64,000 nt of DNA from Thermophagus xiamenensis (lineage in GTDB: Bacteria; Bacteroidota; Bacteroidia; Bacteroidales; Marinilabiliaceae). The notes beneath the pieces were generated by a model. It ran no database searches, was not told the DNA's origin, and worked only from the letters and a program-made list of their open reading frames with translations. The DNA is taken from the NCBI RefSeq assembly GCF_900112795.1, contig NZ_FONA01000016.1, positions 41,165 through 105,164 of the forward strand, written 5' to 3'. Position numbers and translations under genes: made by a program. Positions within the stretch are counted from its first letter, which is position 1, and each line of letters starts with the position of its first letter. This document shows, one piece after another, positions 9,149 to 18,494 of the stretch.

Positions 9149-10738
9149 ATGAGAAAGTTAATTTATATTATACTGGGAATAATATTTGGCGGAGTAGTTG
9201 GTTGTACCGATGACCTGGATCAATATCCAAAGATTCAGGAGACATCCCAATCAGTTTATTCCGATCCCGACAACTATGTTTCGGCTCTGGCTAAATGTTA
9301 CGCTTCTTTTGTTACAGCCGGACAAGAAAAGGGGGGTGGTAACCCTGATTTGGTTAGTAATAATGGTTACGACTATATGCGTTGTTATTTTAATATGCAA
9401 GAGGCCGGAACCGATGAAATTGGTTCTACCTGGATTGAGGGTGATAATACCGCAGATCTCACGTTCCTGACCTGGGATGCCAATGACCCATGGGTAGCCG
9501 ATATGTACTATCGCTCTTATTATACCATTTCGCTGTGTAATGAATTCCTGAAGAATTCTACCGATGAGAAAATAGCAGGATTCACCGAACAAGAACAGAC
9601 GGAGATAAAAACGTACCGAGCCGAAGCACGATTTTTAAGGGCTTTGGCTTATTATCATGCGCTTGACCTCTTTGGCGATATTCCTTTTGCGAATGAAGAA
9701 TATATCGGCAGTTCCAAACTACCTGAACAATGGGAAGCATCAGAGATATTTGACTTTATTGAAACCGAGTTAATTGAGTGTAGTCAAAATATGCTTAGTG
9801 CCGAAAATGCCGTTTATGGGAGAGCCCCAAGAGCAGCTGCATGGATGTTGCTGGCACGTCTATACCTGAATGCTGAAACCTATAATGCAGGTGAACATTA
9901 TGAGGAATGTATGACCTACTGTCAGAAAGTGTTGGATGAAGGCTATGCTCTGGAAGCGGATTATGCCAAATTATTCAATGCAGACAACCACAAGCGGGTA
10001 GGTATTGGAAATGAAATTATCTTCCCTTTGGTAGTAGATAGCCGATATGTGGTATCCTGGGGAGCTACCACCTACCTGGTTTGTGGTGAAGTAGATACCG
10101 ATTATGGTCCCCCGGCCGATAGCGTAGGCTGTGCCAGTGCATGGAGTATGTTTCGTATCAGGGGAGAAGTGCCGGCTTTGTTCGATATGGAAAATGATGA
10201 CCGTGCCATGTTTTATACCGAAGGACAAAATCAATATATGGATGGGGGGGTTGATGATCGAACAGGTGGTTATTTTGTGTTGAAGTGGAGTAATCTGACC
10301 GACGACGGTGCCGTTGCCTCTAACACTAATAACGATGGCGTTGACACTGATTTCCCATTGTTCCGCCTGGCCGATGCTTATCTGATGTATGCCGAGGCGG
10401 CCGTGCGTTCGGGTAACGATATCGATGGAGCGCTTCAATATGTGAATGAATTGCGAAGACATCGTAATGCCGCCGAAGTTACAGAAAGTGAAATAACGGC
10501 TACCGTGGATGGCATACCCTTTAAGTTCTTTCTCGACGAAAGAGCTCGTGAATTGTACTGGGAAGGGGTTAGACGTACCGACCTCATTCGGTTCGACGCA
10601 TTTACCACCGATAAATACATCTGGCAATGGAAGGGAGGAATAAAAGACGGTAAGGCCGTCGATGATAAATATAATCGTTATCCTATCCCGGCAACTGAGT
10701 TGTCGGCAAATCCCAATTTGTCCAATCAAAACTATTAA
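9149..10738 (+). CDS. SusD/RagB-family nutrient-binding outer-membrane lipoprotein (galactan locus)
   Basis: This 529-residue lipoprotein has the signal FGGVVGC with Cys19. It shows typical SusD features: the N-terminal segment DLDQYPKIQETSQSVYSDPDNY, the helical TPR-like block with AEARFLRALAYYHALDLFGDIPF, and the C-terminal ELYWEGVRRTDLIRF and YNRYPIPATELSANPNL motifs. It should form the lid of the SusC transporter encoded 20 bp upstream and bind the glycan outside the cell. The SusE-like gene follows after 12 bp. Length is normal for the family. Confidence 0.95.
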   Translation: MRKLIYIILGIIFGGVVGCTDDLDQYPKIQETSQSVYSDPDNYVSALAKCYASFVTAGQEKGGGNPDLVSNNGYDYMRCYFNMQEAGTDEIGSTWIEGDNTADLTFLTWDANDPWVADMYYRSYYTISLCNEFLKNSTDEKIAGFTEQEQTEIKTYRAEARFLRALAYYHALDLFGDIPFANEEYIGSSKLPEQWEASEIFDFIETELIECSQNMLSAENAVYGRAPRAAAWMLLARLYLNAETYNAGEHYEECMTYCQKVLDEGYALEADYAKLFNADNHKRVGIGNEIIFPLVVDSRYVVSWGATTYLVCGEVDTDYGPPADSVGCASAWSMFRIRGEVPALFDMENDDRAMFYTEGQNQYMDGGVDDRTGGYFVLKWSNLTDDGAVASNTNNDGVDTDFPLFRLADAYLMYAEAAVRSGNDIDGALQYVNELRRHRNAAEVTESEITATVDGIPFKFFLDERARELYWEGVRRTDLIRFDAFTTDKYIWQWKGGIKDGKAVDDKYNRYPIPATELSANPNLSNQNY

Positions 10739-10750
10739 ATCGATAGATCT

Positions 10751-12439
10751 ATGAAGAGTATCAAGCAATATATGATCATTTTTATGGCTGTGCTGGCCCT
10801 TTCATCCTGTGAAAAAGATGGGGATATGATCATCCTTAAGGGACATGAAGCATCAGAACTGACAGCATCCGAAACTTCGGTTGTTCTTTCCAAAGATAAT
10901 GATGATGAACCTGTTCTCTCCTTGAGTTGGTCGGGCAGTACCCTCTCAGTAACCGATGAATCCATGGGTGTTCCGTCCGGTGTTCCGGTATTCAGGCTGC
11001 AGGCTTCTGCTTCCGAAGATTTCCAATCTATTGTTGAACTAGAGCCCGACTTCTCATACTATACCTTTAGCGGAGCAAAACTCAATACCTGGGCGAAGGA
11101 TGCCGGTTTGGAACCCGATGTTGCGTCACCTCTTTATTTTAGAGTACAGTCTCAGCTTGGCGAAAACATAGCCCCTATATTCAGCAATGTGGTTTCGGTG
11201 AATGTTACCCCCTATGTGATTGATATGTCACAACTTTTCTTAATTAGCACCGATAAGAGCGATACTTTGGGCATATTATATTCTCAGGACTGGAATGGTG
11301 AGTATAGTGGTTTTGTCCAGGCTACTTCGTGGATGAATTTCTATTTTCTGGAAGGAGATGATACCCTATGGGGTAACGACTCGGATCCGGGAACGGCCTT
11401 TGAATTGTCCAATGATGAAGCAACTATGTGGAATTGCTGGTTCCCAGGGAATGGTGGTGCATACTTTGTTACCATGAGTACCAACGAGTTTACCTGGAGT
11501 GCCACCTGGTTGCCCGAGATAGTGGCAACAGGTGATTTGGAAGAAAACGATACCCTCTCTTACTATAAATCGTTTGATCAGTGGGCCGGATTAATTGATC
11601 CTTCAACCGAAAACGCGCAAATCACTTTGTATTGCGATGGCTTGTTCTACAACGTTTCAACCGGTACCAATGATGTCGATGCCATTGCCACAACGTTGTA
11701 CTTTGCCGATGCAGGTAGCGGTCTGTTGGCTATCGCCGAATCCCCGGGAACCTTTACAATTCCTACTGCTGAAACCCATACTTTAATACTGGATTTCAGC
11801 GACCCGACGCAATGGACCTTTAGTCTTACTGAGGGCAATCATCTGCCTCAGGAAGAGGAAGAAATTCCCTATCTCTATTTACCAGGATCTAAGGATGGTG
11901 AAACAGGTGGAGGATGGACCTTCGACAATTACATCCCTCAGGTCAACGATACTCTCTATGCCGGAGTGGTTTATGTGAACTCACAGTGGGGGTTCCAGAT
12001 GTTTACTGCGGCCGACTGGGGCGCTGACTATTATACCATGGGTGAAACAGAAGGTTCATTGGTGAAAAACGGTGATGGAAATATTCCTGCACCGGAACCG
12101 GGTTTCTTCCTGATAACAGCCGATTTAAAGAACCTTACTTATTCATTGATTCCCTTAGGAGATGAAATATACCTTTCCGGCCTTAATGATGTTTGGGATT
12201 TTAATACTTCCATACCCAAAACCGGAGATGGGGTCTATTCCGGATCCATTGTCGTCACAACACCCTCCACTTACGGATTCCGAATTTATCCTGAGGTAGA
12301 TAACTGGAATGATTATTTTGGGGGGGCAGATGGAAGTCTCTATTTTCTGGGAAGTAGTTTAACCGACGATTCGCAGGTCGGAACTTATACCCTCACCATC
12401 GATCTAATCAATATGACCTACCAGATGACCTTGAATTGA
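10751..12439 (+). CDS. SusE/SusF-like surface glycan-binding lipoprotein
   Basis: This 562-residue protein has a lipoprotein signal (LALSSC, Cys20) and a SusE-type N-terminal domain with SVVLSKDNDDEPVLSLSW. Several beta-sandwich repeats follow; the last two begin with IPYLYLPGSKDG (about residue 375) and EIYLSGLNDVWDF (about 475) and each ends in a LTYSLIPL or MTYQMTLN strand, the pattern of tandem starch-binding-like modules in SusE/SusF. It is the last gene before a strong terminator in the galactan operon. It probably captures galactan at the cell surface. Sequence conservation in this class is poor, so the call rests on architecture and position. Confidence 0.82.
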   Translation: MKSIKQYMIIFMAVLALSSCEKDGDMIILKGHEASELTASETSVVLSKDNDDEPVLSLSWSGSTLSVTDESMGVPSGVPVFRLQASASEDFQSIVELEPDFSYYTFSGAKLNTWAKDAGLEPDVASPLYFRVQSQLGENIAPIFSNVVSVNVTPYVIDMSQLFLISTDKSDTLGILYSQDWNGEYSGFVQATSWMNFYFLEGDDTLWGNDSDPGTAFELSNDEATMWNCWFPGNGGAYFVTMSTNEFTWSATWLPEIVATGDLEENDTLSYYKSFDQWAGLIDPSTENAQITLYCDGLFYNVSTGTNDVDAIATTLYFADAGSGLLAIAESPGTFTIPTAETHTLILDFSDPTQWTFSLTEGNHLPQEEEEIPYLYLPGSKDGETGGGWTFDNYIPQVNDTLYAGVVYVNSQWGFQMFTAADWGADYYTMGETEGSLVKNGDGNIPAPEPGFFLITADLKNLTYSLIPLGDEIYLSGLNDVWDFNTSIPKTGDGVYSGSIVVTTPSTYGFRIYPEVDNWNDYFGGADGSLYFLGSSLTDDSQVGTYTLTIDLINMTYQMTLN

Positions 12440-12488
12440 GGTATGGTTGACTTACAGTAAGAATTGTAGTGTGTTTCTCAAACAATAA

Positions 12489-12524
12489 CCCCTGGCATCC
12501 CATTCATTTTGCCAGGGGTTTTAT
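12489..12524 (+). terminator. Rho-independent terminator after the SusE-like gene
   Basis: CCCCTGGCA (12489-12497) pairs perfectly with TGCCAGGGG (12510-12518), 12-nt loop, then TTTTATAATTTT. It separates the SusE-like gene from the GH-A enzyme gene 22 bp further on, so that gene may be expressed by read-through or from its own promoter. Confidence 0.85.
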
Positions 12525-12546
12525 AATTTTCTAAAAAATTATTCTC

Positions 12547-15093
12547 ATGCGAACTAAACTTTTTTTATTGATTTTGCTTTGGAATTGTTTCACTCTTTTT
12601 TCTCTCCTTGCTCAAAATAATAGCCACGCCTTTGTGGATGGGGAAGGTATATTGCGATGGAGTAACGACAGTTCGGAAATCCATGGCTTCGGTATCAATT
12701 ATACCGTCCCCTTTGCGCATTCTTTTCGGATGGCCATGCGGATGGGGATTTCGCATGAAGAAGCGATCAGACAGGATGTTTATCACTTTGCCCGCCTGGA
12801 CATGGACCTTTTTAGGGTGCATGTGTGGGATACCGAAATTTCTGATTCCGTTGGCAATCTTTTGGAGAATGAGCATCTACGTCTCTTTGATTTTGCCGTA
12901 AAGGAGATGAAAAAACGGGGTATGAAATTTATTATCACCCCGATTGCTTTTTGGGGTAATGGCTGGCCGGAGCCAGATGAGGAGACCCCCGGTTTTTCCC
13001 ACCGGTACGGAAAAGCAGCCTGTTTAACCGATCCGGATGCCATAATGGCTCAGCAACGTTATCTGAAACAATTTCTTAACCATGTGAATCCCTATACCGG
13101 ATTGGCTTATAAAGAGGATCCTGACGTAATTGCCTTCGAAATATCCAATGAGCCTCATCATCATCAACCTAAGAAGGAGGTTCGGGAATACATAAATAAA
13201 ATGGTGCAGGCCATGAGATATACTGGCACACAAAAACCGATTTTCTATAACATGAGCCACAGTATCCATTTGGTGGATGCCTATCTGGAAGCCGATATTC
13301 AGGGCGGAACATTCCAGTGGTATCCTTCCGGGTTGGTGGCCGGCCATGCACTACGGGGAAACTTTCTTCCTTATGTTGATAAATATGTTATTCCTTTTGC
13401 CGGACATCCCGGATTTAAAAACAAGGCCAAAATAATTTACGAATTTGATCCTGCCGATGTGTCCGGTAATTATATCTATCCTGCAATGGCGAGAACCTTT
13501 AGGGAGGCGGGGTTTCAACTGGCCACTCAGTTTGCTTACGACGCCATGTTTTTGGCACCTTATAACACCAACTACGGAACCCATTTTATGAGCTTGCCTT
13601 ATGCTCCACAAAAGGCCATTAGTCTGAAAATTGCTTCAGCCGTATTTCATGAAGTGCCTATGAAGAAGGATTTTGGCAGCTATCCCGAAAACACGCGATT
13701 TGAAGGCTTCAGGGTCAATTATGAAAAGGATCTGGCGGAATATTTGTCGGAAACCCGTTTCTTCTATTCCAACCACACCCGTTCCGAACCTCCTGCGCCG
13801 GAACATCTGAAGGAAATTGCAGGTTTTGGATGCTCTCCTCTGGTGAAGTATTCGGGGACGGGCGCCTATTTTCTTGATAAATTGGGGAATGGCATTTGGC
13901 GACTCGAGGTAATGCCAGATGCTTACTGGTTGGACGACCCTTATTCTCCGGTTAGCCCTAATCATCAAAAAGCTGCGGTAAATCATTCCTTACATGAGAT
14001 GCAAATTATACTTCCCGATTTGGGAGAAAACTTTTCGGCTCAAAAAATTGCACCTTCCGCCAATAATGAATTAAAATGCGTCAACGGTAAATTGATGGTT
14101 TCACCGGGTGTATTCATCCTTCAAGCATGGGGTGCAAAGAGGAAGATTAATCCAACCGACTCCTACAAAAACATTCTTATCAATGAATATGTGGCGCCTG
14201 ATACCAATTTAGATACAATCGTCATTAAAAACCTGACGCCACCCAGGGCAATAGTTGCTGATTCTGCATACATATCCTTTAAAATCATTGCCTCACAATT
14301 GCCTAAGCAAGTAAAGGTTTTTATTAAACGTCACAGGCGTACCATCGAGATATCGGCTTTTAAAACAGGAAGCAACACTTATCAGGCCATGTTACCGGCA
14401 GAGTTGACCCAGGCGGGAAGAGTGGACTATTTTATTTCAATAAAAACGGAAGAAAACCGTTGGTTGACATACCCTTCGAACTTGGAGGGGAAACCGGATG
14501 ACTGGGATTTTGTTGCGAAAAAAAACTTTCATATAGATTTTTTGCCAGCCACAACCCCGATTCTTCTTTGGAAAGCCGAGAATCATTGGCCTAGAACCCT
14601 ATCCGACGGAGTGGGGAATGTTGATCTGAAACCCTCGTTCAACGGCGATTATCTCCTATACCAAATTTCATTGCCTGAAACGAGGGAATTTGATGGATTG
14701 CCGCTTCATACTTTGAGATATTATTTCGGCAACGACATTAAGGGCTTAAGGACTCTTCTTAATGAAAAAGGTTATTTGATGGTTGAAGGACAGAACTTAG
14801 GAGACGATCAACCCGAATTGGAAATTGCGTTGGTCACAAGCGACGGCTCTGTTAGAAGTAAAGTGATAAAATTGAATCGTTCAGATCAGAAATACAAAAT
14901 CCCCCTTCAAACTATGCAGCCCGGAAAATTTGTTCTGATACCTCGTGCCTTTCCTTCTTTTCTTCCCTATTATGTAAATATAAATGAGCAGGTGCCATTT
15001 GATATTCATAATATTGAAATTGTAAGGATCTCTCTTTTAAATAATGAGTCTACAAATCTGCAATTTGGATTGCATAAGATATGGTTGGAGTAG
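12547..15093 (+). CDS. Large clan GH-A glycoside hydrolase, GH147-like, secreted
   Basis: This 848-residue protein has a signal peptide (about 1-22, LFSLLAQ) and an N-terminal TIM-barrel hydrolase of clan GH-A. IHGFGINYTVPFAHS opens the barrel, FEISNEPHHH gives acid/base Glu202, and IIYEFDPAD gives nucleophile Glu299. About 450 residues of beta-rich C-terminal domains follow, the last (about 680-848) resembling a carbohydrate-binding jelly roll. A GH5-like match is likely in automatic annotation. Size and position in a galactan locus suggest GH147, the beta-galactosidase/galactanase family known from Bacteroides pectic galactan loci; I recognise this by context and cannot confirm it by alignment. 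It lies behind a terminator, so its transcription may be separately set. Confidence 0.75.
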   Translation: MRTKLFLLILLWNCFTLFSLLAQNNSHAFVDGEGILRWSNDSSEIHGFGINYTVPFAHSFRMAMRMGISHEEAIRQDVYHFARLDMDLFRVHVWDTEISDSVGNLLENEHLRLFDFAVKEMKKRGMKFIITPIAFWGNGWPEPDEETPGFSHRYGKAACLTDPDAIMAQQRYLKQFLNHVNPYTGLAYKEDPDVIAFEISNEPHHHQPKKEVREYINKMVQAMRYTGTQKPIFYNMSHSIHLVDAYLEADIQGGTFQWYPSGLVAGHALRGNFLPYVDKYVIPFAGHPGFKNKAKIIYEFDPADVSGNYIYPAMARTFREAGFQLATQFAYDAMFLAPYNTNYGTHFMSLPYAPQKAISLKIASAVFHEVPMKKDFGSYPENTRFEGFRVNYEKDLAEYLSETRFFYSNHTRSEPPAPEHLKEIAGFGCSPLVKYSGTGAYFLDKLGNGIWRLEVMPDAYWLDDPYSPVSPNHQKAAVNHSLHEMQIILPDLGENFSAQKIAPSANNELKCVNGKLMVSPGVFILQAWGAKRKINPTDSYKNILINEYVAPDTNLDTIVIKNLTPPRAIVADSAYISFKIIASQLPKQVKVFIKRHRRTIEISAFKTGSNTYQAMLPAELTQAGRVDYFISIKTEENRWLTYPSNLEGKPDDWDFVAKKNFHIDFLPATTPILLWKAENHWPRTLSDGVGNVDLKPSFNGDYLLYQISLPETREFDGLPLHTLRYYFGNDIKGLRTLLNEKGYLMVEGQNLGDDQPELEIALVTSDGSVRSKVIKLNRSDQKYKIPLQTMQPGKFVLIPRAFPSFLPYYVNINEQVPFDIHNIEIVRISLLNNESTNLQFGLHKIWLE

Positions 15094-15151
15094 TTTTGAA
15101 CAAAACAATCTTTTTTTAGTTCTTTTGAAGAAATCTAAAAAATTAAAGGTT

Positions 15152-15571
15152 ATGAAAACAATAATCAAAAAAGACAAAGATTTGGCAGCATTGATATTGC
15201 GGATTGGATTTGGATTCTTTATAGCTTTTGGTCATGGCTTAGGTAAATTGCAAATGCTTTTGTCGGGGAATATCCAGTTTCCTGCACTTTTCGGCATTAG
15301 TCCAACAGTTAACCTGGTATTGGCAACACTGGCTGAATTTGTGGCCGGAATAATGGTGCTTATCGGGTTTAAAACTCGATTGGCTACTATTCCTTTAATG
15401 ATTACCATGGCTACAGCTGTTTTCATTGTTCATTTGAGTGATCCGTTATTTGCCGGCAGTGGCGGTGCCAGTAAAGAATTTGCCTTTTTATACCTTTTAG
15501 GTTTTGCCGCTATATTTTTCCTTGGATCAGGAAAGTATTCGGTTGATGCAATTGGGGGACGACGTAGATAA
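15152..15571 (+). CDS. DoxX-family small membrane protein
   Basis: This 139-residue protein has four hydrophobic segments. The first contains LILRIGFGFFIAFGHGLGKL, the DoxX family signature, and a later one reads FLYLLGFAAIFFLGSGKYSVD. The ATG at 15152 is chosen because it gives the family-typical start MKTIIKKDKDLAALILRIG; the frame extends up to 15044 but that would overlap the GH-A gene. DoxX proteins are linked to redox and thiol or oxidant stress functions, with no defined reaction here. It is probably not part of the galactan system although it follows it by 58 bp. Confidence 0.85.
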   Translation: MKTIIKKDKDLAALILRIGFGFFIAFGHGLGKLQMLLSGNIQFPALFGISPTVNLVLATLAEFVAGIMVLIGFKTRLATIPLMITMATAVFIVHLSDPLFAGSGGASKEFAFLYLLGFAAIFFLGSGKYSVDAIGGRRR

Positions 15572-15712
15572 GTGGTTGAATTAATTAAAAATAAATGTTT
15601 TAATTCTTGGTGGTAAAATGAATACCACGAATAATTTGGCCTTGGAAATACAGTTATTAATAGGTTAAATTAATGAATTATAAGCCTTGAGGCTAAATGC
15701 ATGTCGATTAAG

Positions 15713-15749
15713 AAATAGGTTATTCGGAGAAATTCCGGATGACCTATTT
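15713..15749 (+). terminator. Hairpin terminator behind the DoxX gene
   Basis: AAATAGGT (15713-15720) pairs with ACCTATTT (15742-15749). After one mismatch the stem continues (ATTCGGA with TCCGGAT, one G-T pair) around a GAAAT loop, and a T-rich tract follows. Confidence 0.75.
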
Positions 15750-15879
15750 TGTTATTGTTTTAATTTGTATATTATTTGTTAATAATGCTCTAAAGAGATT
15801 TTTTGGGTGAAGGAAAGATGTTTTGAATTTTTGACCTACTAATTCGATTGAGTCTAAGAGGTTATAACACTATAGTCTT

Positions 15880-15912
15880 TTTGGTGAATCCAATTAAAAA
15901 AAGATATCTTTG
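15880..15912 (+). promoter_or_regulatory. Bacteroidota promoter of the LpxH gene
   Basis: TTTG at 15880-15883, 21 bp, then TATCTTTG at 15905-15912, both matching the Bacteroidota consensus. The expected transcript start near 15919 lies downstream of a possible TTG start at 15910, which is itself part of the -7 box. This moves the LpxH start to 15946. Confidence 0.75.
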
Positions 15913-15945
15913 CCCGCTGAAATTATTAAAAGTTACTTCGTTTTG

Positions 15946-16698
15946 GTGCAGAAAAAAAACATATACTTTGCGTCAGATGTGCATTTGGGAGCACCGACCA
16001 TAAAAGATTATCGCCAACACGAAAAGCGATTTGTAAGATGGCTCGACCAAATTAAAGAAGATGCTGATGAAATCTACCTTCTGGGTGATATTTTTGATTT
16101 TTGGTTTGAGTATAGACACGTTATACCTAAAGGTCAAACGCGTTTTTTAGGAAAGCTATGTGAATTGACCGATGCCGGGATATCAGTTCATTTTTTTACC
16201 GGCAACCATGATATTTGGGTTTTTGATTATCTGCCTCGGGAAATGGGAGTTGTGGTTCATACTGAACCCTATGTTACGACTCTTCACAATAAAAAATTCT
16301 ATATGGCTCATGGTGATGGTTTAACACCTGATGAGAAAAGTTATAAACGTTTGAAAGCGGTTTTTACTAATCGCATGGCTCAACGATTGTTTCGGTGGTT
16401 ACATCCCGACCTGGGGGTTGCTTTGGCGCGTTTTTGGTCACGTAAAAGCAGAGAGCGTAACCAACATTCTGAATTGGCCAAATTCCAGGGCGAGGAAAAT
16501 GAATGGTTAATAAAATTCTCTAAAGAGATACTTAAGCAGGAACATTTTGACTTTTTTGTTTTCGGACATCGTCATGTGGCCATTGATCTCCCAATAGGAA
16601 ACCATAGTCGAGTTTGTTATTTAGGTGACTGGGTTCGCTTATTTACTTATGCCGTGTGGGACGGAAAAACTTTTGAGTTAAAGCATTTCAAAAATTAA
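15946..16698 (+). CDS. lpxH: UDP-2,3-diacylglucosamine diphosphatase, LpxH type
   Basis: This calcineurin-like phosphoesterase cleaves UDP-2,3-diacylglucosamine to lipid X in lipid A synthesis. Metal-binding motifs occur in order: DVHLG, GDIFDFW, GNHDIW, HGDG and GHRH. I place the start at the GTG at 15946, giving VQKKNIYFASDVHLGAP and 250 residues. An in-frame TTG at 15910 lies inside the promoter -7 box and cannot be in the transcript; a TTG at 15943 is also possible. The KASIII-like gene follows after 17 bp, probably in the same operon. Bacteroidota often carry two LpxH-like proteins, so the exact paralogue is less sure than the family. Confidence 0.85.
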   Translation: MQKKNIYFASDVHLGAPTIKDYRQHEKRFVRWLDQIKEDADEIYLLGDIFDFWFEYRHVIPKGQTRFLGKLCELTDAGISVHFFTGNHDIWVFDYLPREMGVVVHTEPYVTTLHNKKFYMAHGDGLTPDEKSYKRLKAVFTNRMAQRLFRWLHPDLGVALARFWSRKSRERNQHSELAKFQGEENEWLIKFSKEILKQEHFDFFVFGHRHVAIDLPIGNHSRVCYLGDWVRLFTYAVWDGKTFELKHFKN

Positions 16699-16715
16699 AA
16701 AACAGCTTATCAATT

Positions 16716-17801
16716 ATGGGTGGTTCAAAATTGTATGCAGTAATAAAGGGGTCAGGAAGCTATGTGCCTCCTATTTCATTACCCAATAGTGCATTTGTGG
16801 ACAGGAATTTTTTGAATGCAGATGGCACCAAGATAGAAACTCCTGGAAATGAAATAGTGATAAAGTTTGAACAAATTACCGACATTTCAGAGCGTCGATT
16901 GGCTGACGAGCAGCATGTTGCCTCTGATTTGGGGACATTTGCCGCTGAAGCAGCTCTAGAAAATGCCAATTACGACCGCGAAAAATTGGATTATATTATT
17001 GTCGCCCATAACCTGGGCGATATGGAAAGCGGGACTCTCTATCCTGATATTATGCCAACTCTCGCTTCTCGAATTAAGCAAAAACTTGGCATAAAAAATC
17101 CTCGAACTATTGCCTATGATATTACTTTTGGTTGTCCGGGTTGGACTCAGGCAATGATTCAAGCTAATTACTATTTGAAATCGGGAGATGCGCGCAGTGC
17201 ATTGGTAATTGGTACCGATACTCTGAGCAGAGCGATGGATCCTCATGATCGAGATTCATTAATTTTCGGTGATGGAGCAGGCGCGGTTGTACTCGAGGCT
17301 GTAGAAAGTGATGAACCTATTGGTTTGTTGAAACATGTGGCGCGAACTGATACCGAAGAACATTTAAACCTCCTGAAAATGGGGGAATCTTATAATCCTG
17401 AACTAAAAAGGGGACCTAAGTATGTAAAGATGCTGGGCCGAAAGGTATATAATTATGGTCTTACCTATGTTCCTCTTGTTGCCAAGGAGTGTCTTGAAGT
17501 AAATAACTTGCATCTGAAAGATGTGAGCAAAATATTGATTCATCAGGCCAATGCCAAAATGGATGAAGCTATCCTGAAAAGAATTTTTAGATTATATGGC
17601 GAAAAAAATGTCGACTATAGTATTATGCCGATGACAATTCGCTCGTTTGGCAACAGCAGTGTGGCAACGGTACCAACACTTTATGATTTAGTTGTAAAAG
17701 GAAAATTAGAAGGACATTCATTGAATTCGGGGGACTATGTGATGATGACTTCCGTGGGAGCTGGGATGAATATCAATGCCTTTATGTATCGAATGCCTTA
17801 A
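16716..17801 (+). CDS. 3-oxoacyl-ACP synthase III (KASIII/FabH)-like protein
   Basis: This 361-residue protein has the thiolase fold with the KASIII triad: Cys140 in ITFGCPGW, His276 in ILIHQANAKMD and Asn313 in SFGNSSVATVP, plus the glycine-rich LIFGDGAGAVVLE and the C-terminal SVGAGMNINAF. FabH proteins join an acyl-CoA primer with malonyl-ACP. The usual FabH length is about 320 residues; the extra length lies in the N-terminal third (NADGTKIETPGNEIVIKFEQ), typical of a Bacteroidota subgroup of unproven substrate. It sits behind lpxH and converges on ispD with one base between the stop codons. Confidence 0.88.
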   Translation: MGGSKLYAVIKGSGSYVPPISLPNSAFVDRNFLNADGTKIETPGNEIVIKFEQITDISERRLADEQHVASDLGTFAAEAALENANYDREKLDYIIVAHNLGDMESGTLYPDIMPTLASRIKQKLGIKNPRTIAYDITFGCPGWTQAMIQANYYLKSGDARSALVIGTDTLSRAMDPHDRDSLIFGDGAGAVVLEAVESDEPIGLLKHVARTDTEEHLNLLKMGESYNPELKRGPKYVKMLGRKVYNYGLTYVPLVAKECLEVNNLHLKDVSKILIHQANAKMDEAILKRIFRLYGEKNVDYSIMPMTIRSFGNSSVATVPTLYDLVVKGKLEGHSLNSGDYVMMTSVGAGMNINAFMYRMP

Positions 17802-17802
17802 T

Positions 17803-18483
17803 TTATGTTTTGTTAATCAGGGCTTCAGCCACTTTTAAATCAAAAGGAGTGGTGATCTTGATATTTTCAAGATTACCCTCCACCAAAAAGATTGGGAAAC
17901 CTGCTGCTTCAACTACTGATGCATCGTCGGTAAATGCATCGTTATAATTTAATTCATAAGCTTTGCAAATAATAGAACTTTTGAATACCTGAGGAGTCTG
18001 AACTAATCTGTAGTCAGAACGTTTTAGTCCAACGCTGGCTATGCCATTTTTTTCTATTTTTCTTAATGATTCTGATACGTTAATCACAGGAATTGCAGCT
18101 CCTTTTTCATCTGCAGCAGAAAAGCAGCGTTCTATAGTTTCTTGAGAAACAAAAGGGCGTACTCCGTCGTGAATTGCAATCAACTGTGAATCTCCAATAT
18201 GTTGCAAACCATTTTTTACACTATGAAAACGGGTTTCACCACCAGCAACAAGGATATGTTTTTGAGTGAAATCATAGTTACGACATAAGGATTCCCAATA
18301 AGAAAACTGATTTTGAGGCAGCACTAATATTACCTTGAGGCTGTTATTCCAACTGAGAAACTTTTCTATGGTATGCATTAAAATAGGTCGTTGACCTATG
18401 GGTATAAATTGCTTAGGAATATCGGCGCCCATTCGAAGGCCTTGTCCGCCCGCTACAATAATAACACATTCTCCCCCCGGCAT
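17803..18483 (-). CDS. ispD: 2-C-methyl-D-erythritol 4-phosphate cytidylyltransferase
   Basis: This 226-residue enzyme transfers CMP to methylerythritol phosphate in non-mevalonate isoprenoid synthesis. The nucleotide-binding motif IIVAGGQGLRMGADIPKQF is near the N-terminus; AIHDGVRPFVS and TDDASVVEAAGFPIFLVEG follow as expected for IspD. Length is normal. It lies 11 bp downstream of the pyrophosphatase gene on the same strand, so the two are probably co-transcribed; pyrophosphate is a product of IspD. Confidence 0.95.
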   Translation of the reverse strand: MPGGECVIIVAGGQGLRMGADIPKQFIPIGQRPILMHTIEKFLSWNNSLKVILVLPQNQFSYWESLCRNYDFTQKHILVAGGETRFHSVKNGLQHIGDSQLIAIHDGVRPFVSQETIERCFSAADEKGAAIPVINVSESLRKIEKNGIASVGLKRSDYRLVQTPQVFKSSIICKAYELNYNDAFTDDASVVEAAGFPIFLVEGNLENIKITTPFDLKVAEALINKT

Positions 18484-18494
18484 TTTATGAAGTT

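Larger units (their letters stand above)
15572..15945. other. Intergenic region between DoxX and LpxH genes
   Basis: The 374 bases hold the DoxX terminator and the LpxH promoter, listed separately. I see no further gene or RNA. Confidence 0.6.

Noticed and set aside
9971..10768. 265-codon leftward frame
   Set aside because: It is antisense to the susD gene, whose protein is clearly recognised; no motif in the antisense product.
15572..15700. Further copy of the dispersed repeat
   Set aside because: AT-rich similarity only; none of the module blocks (GAGCATG, CATGTATAAAA, GAGTTCCATC) is present.
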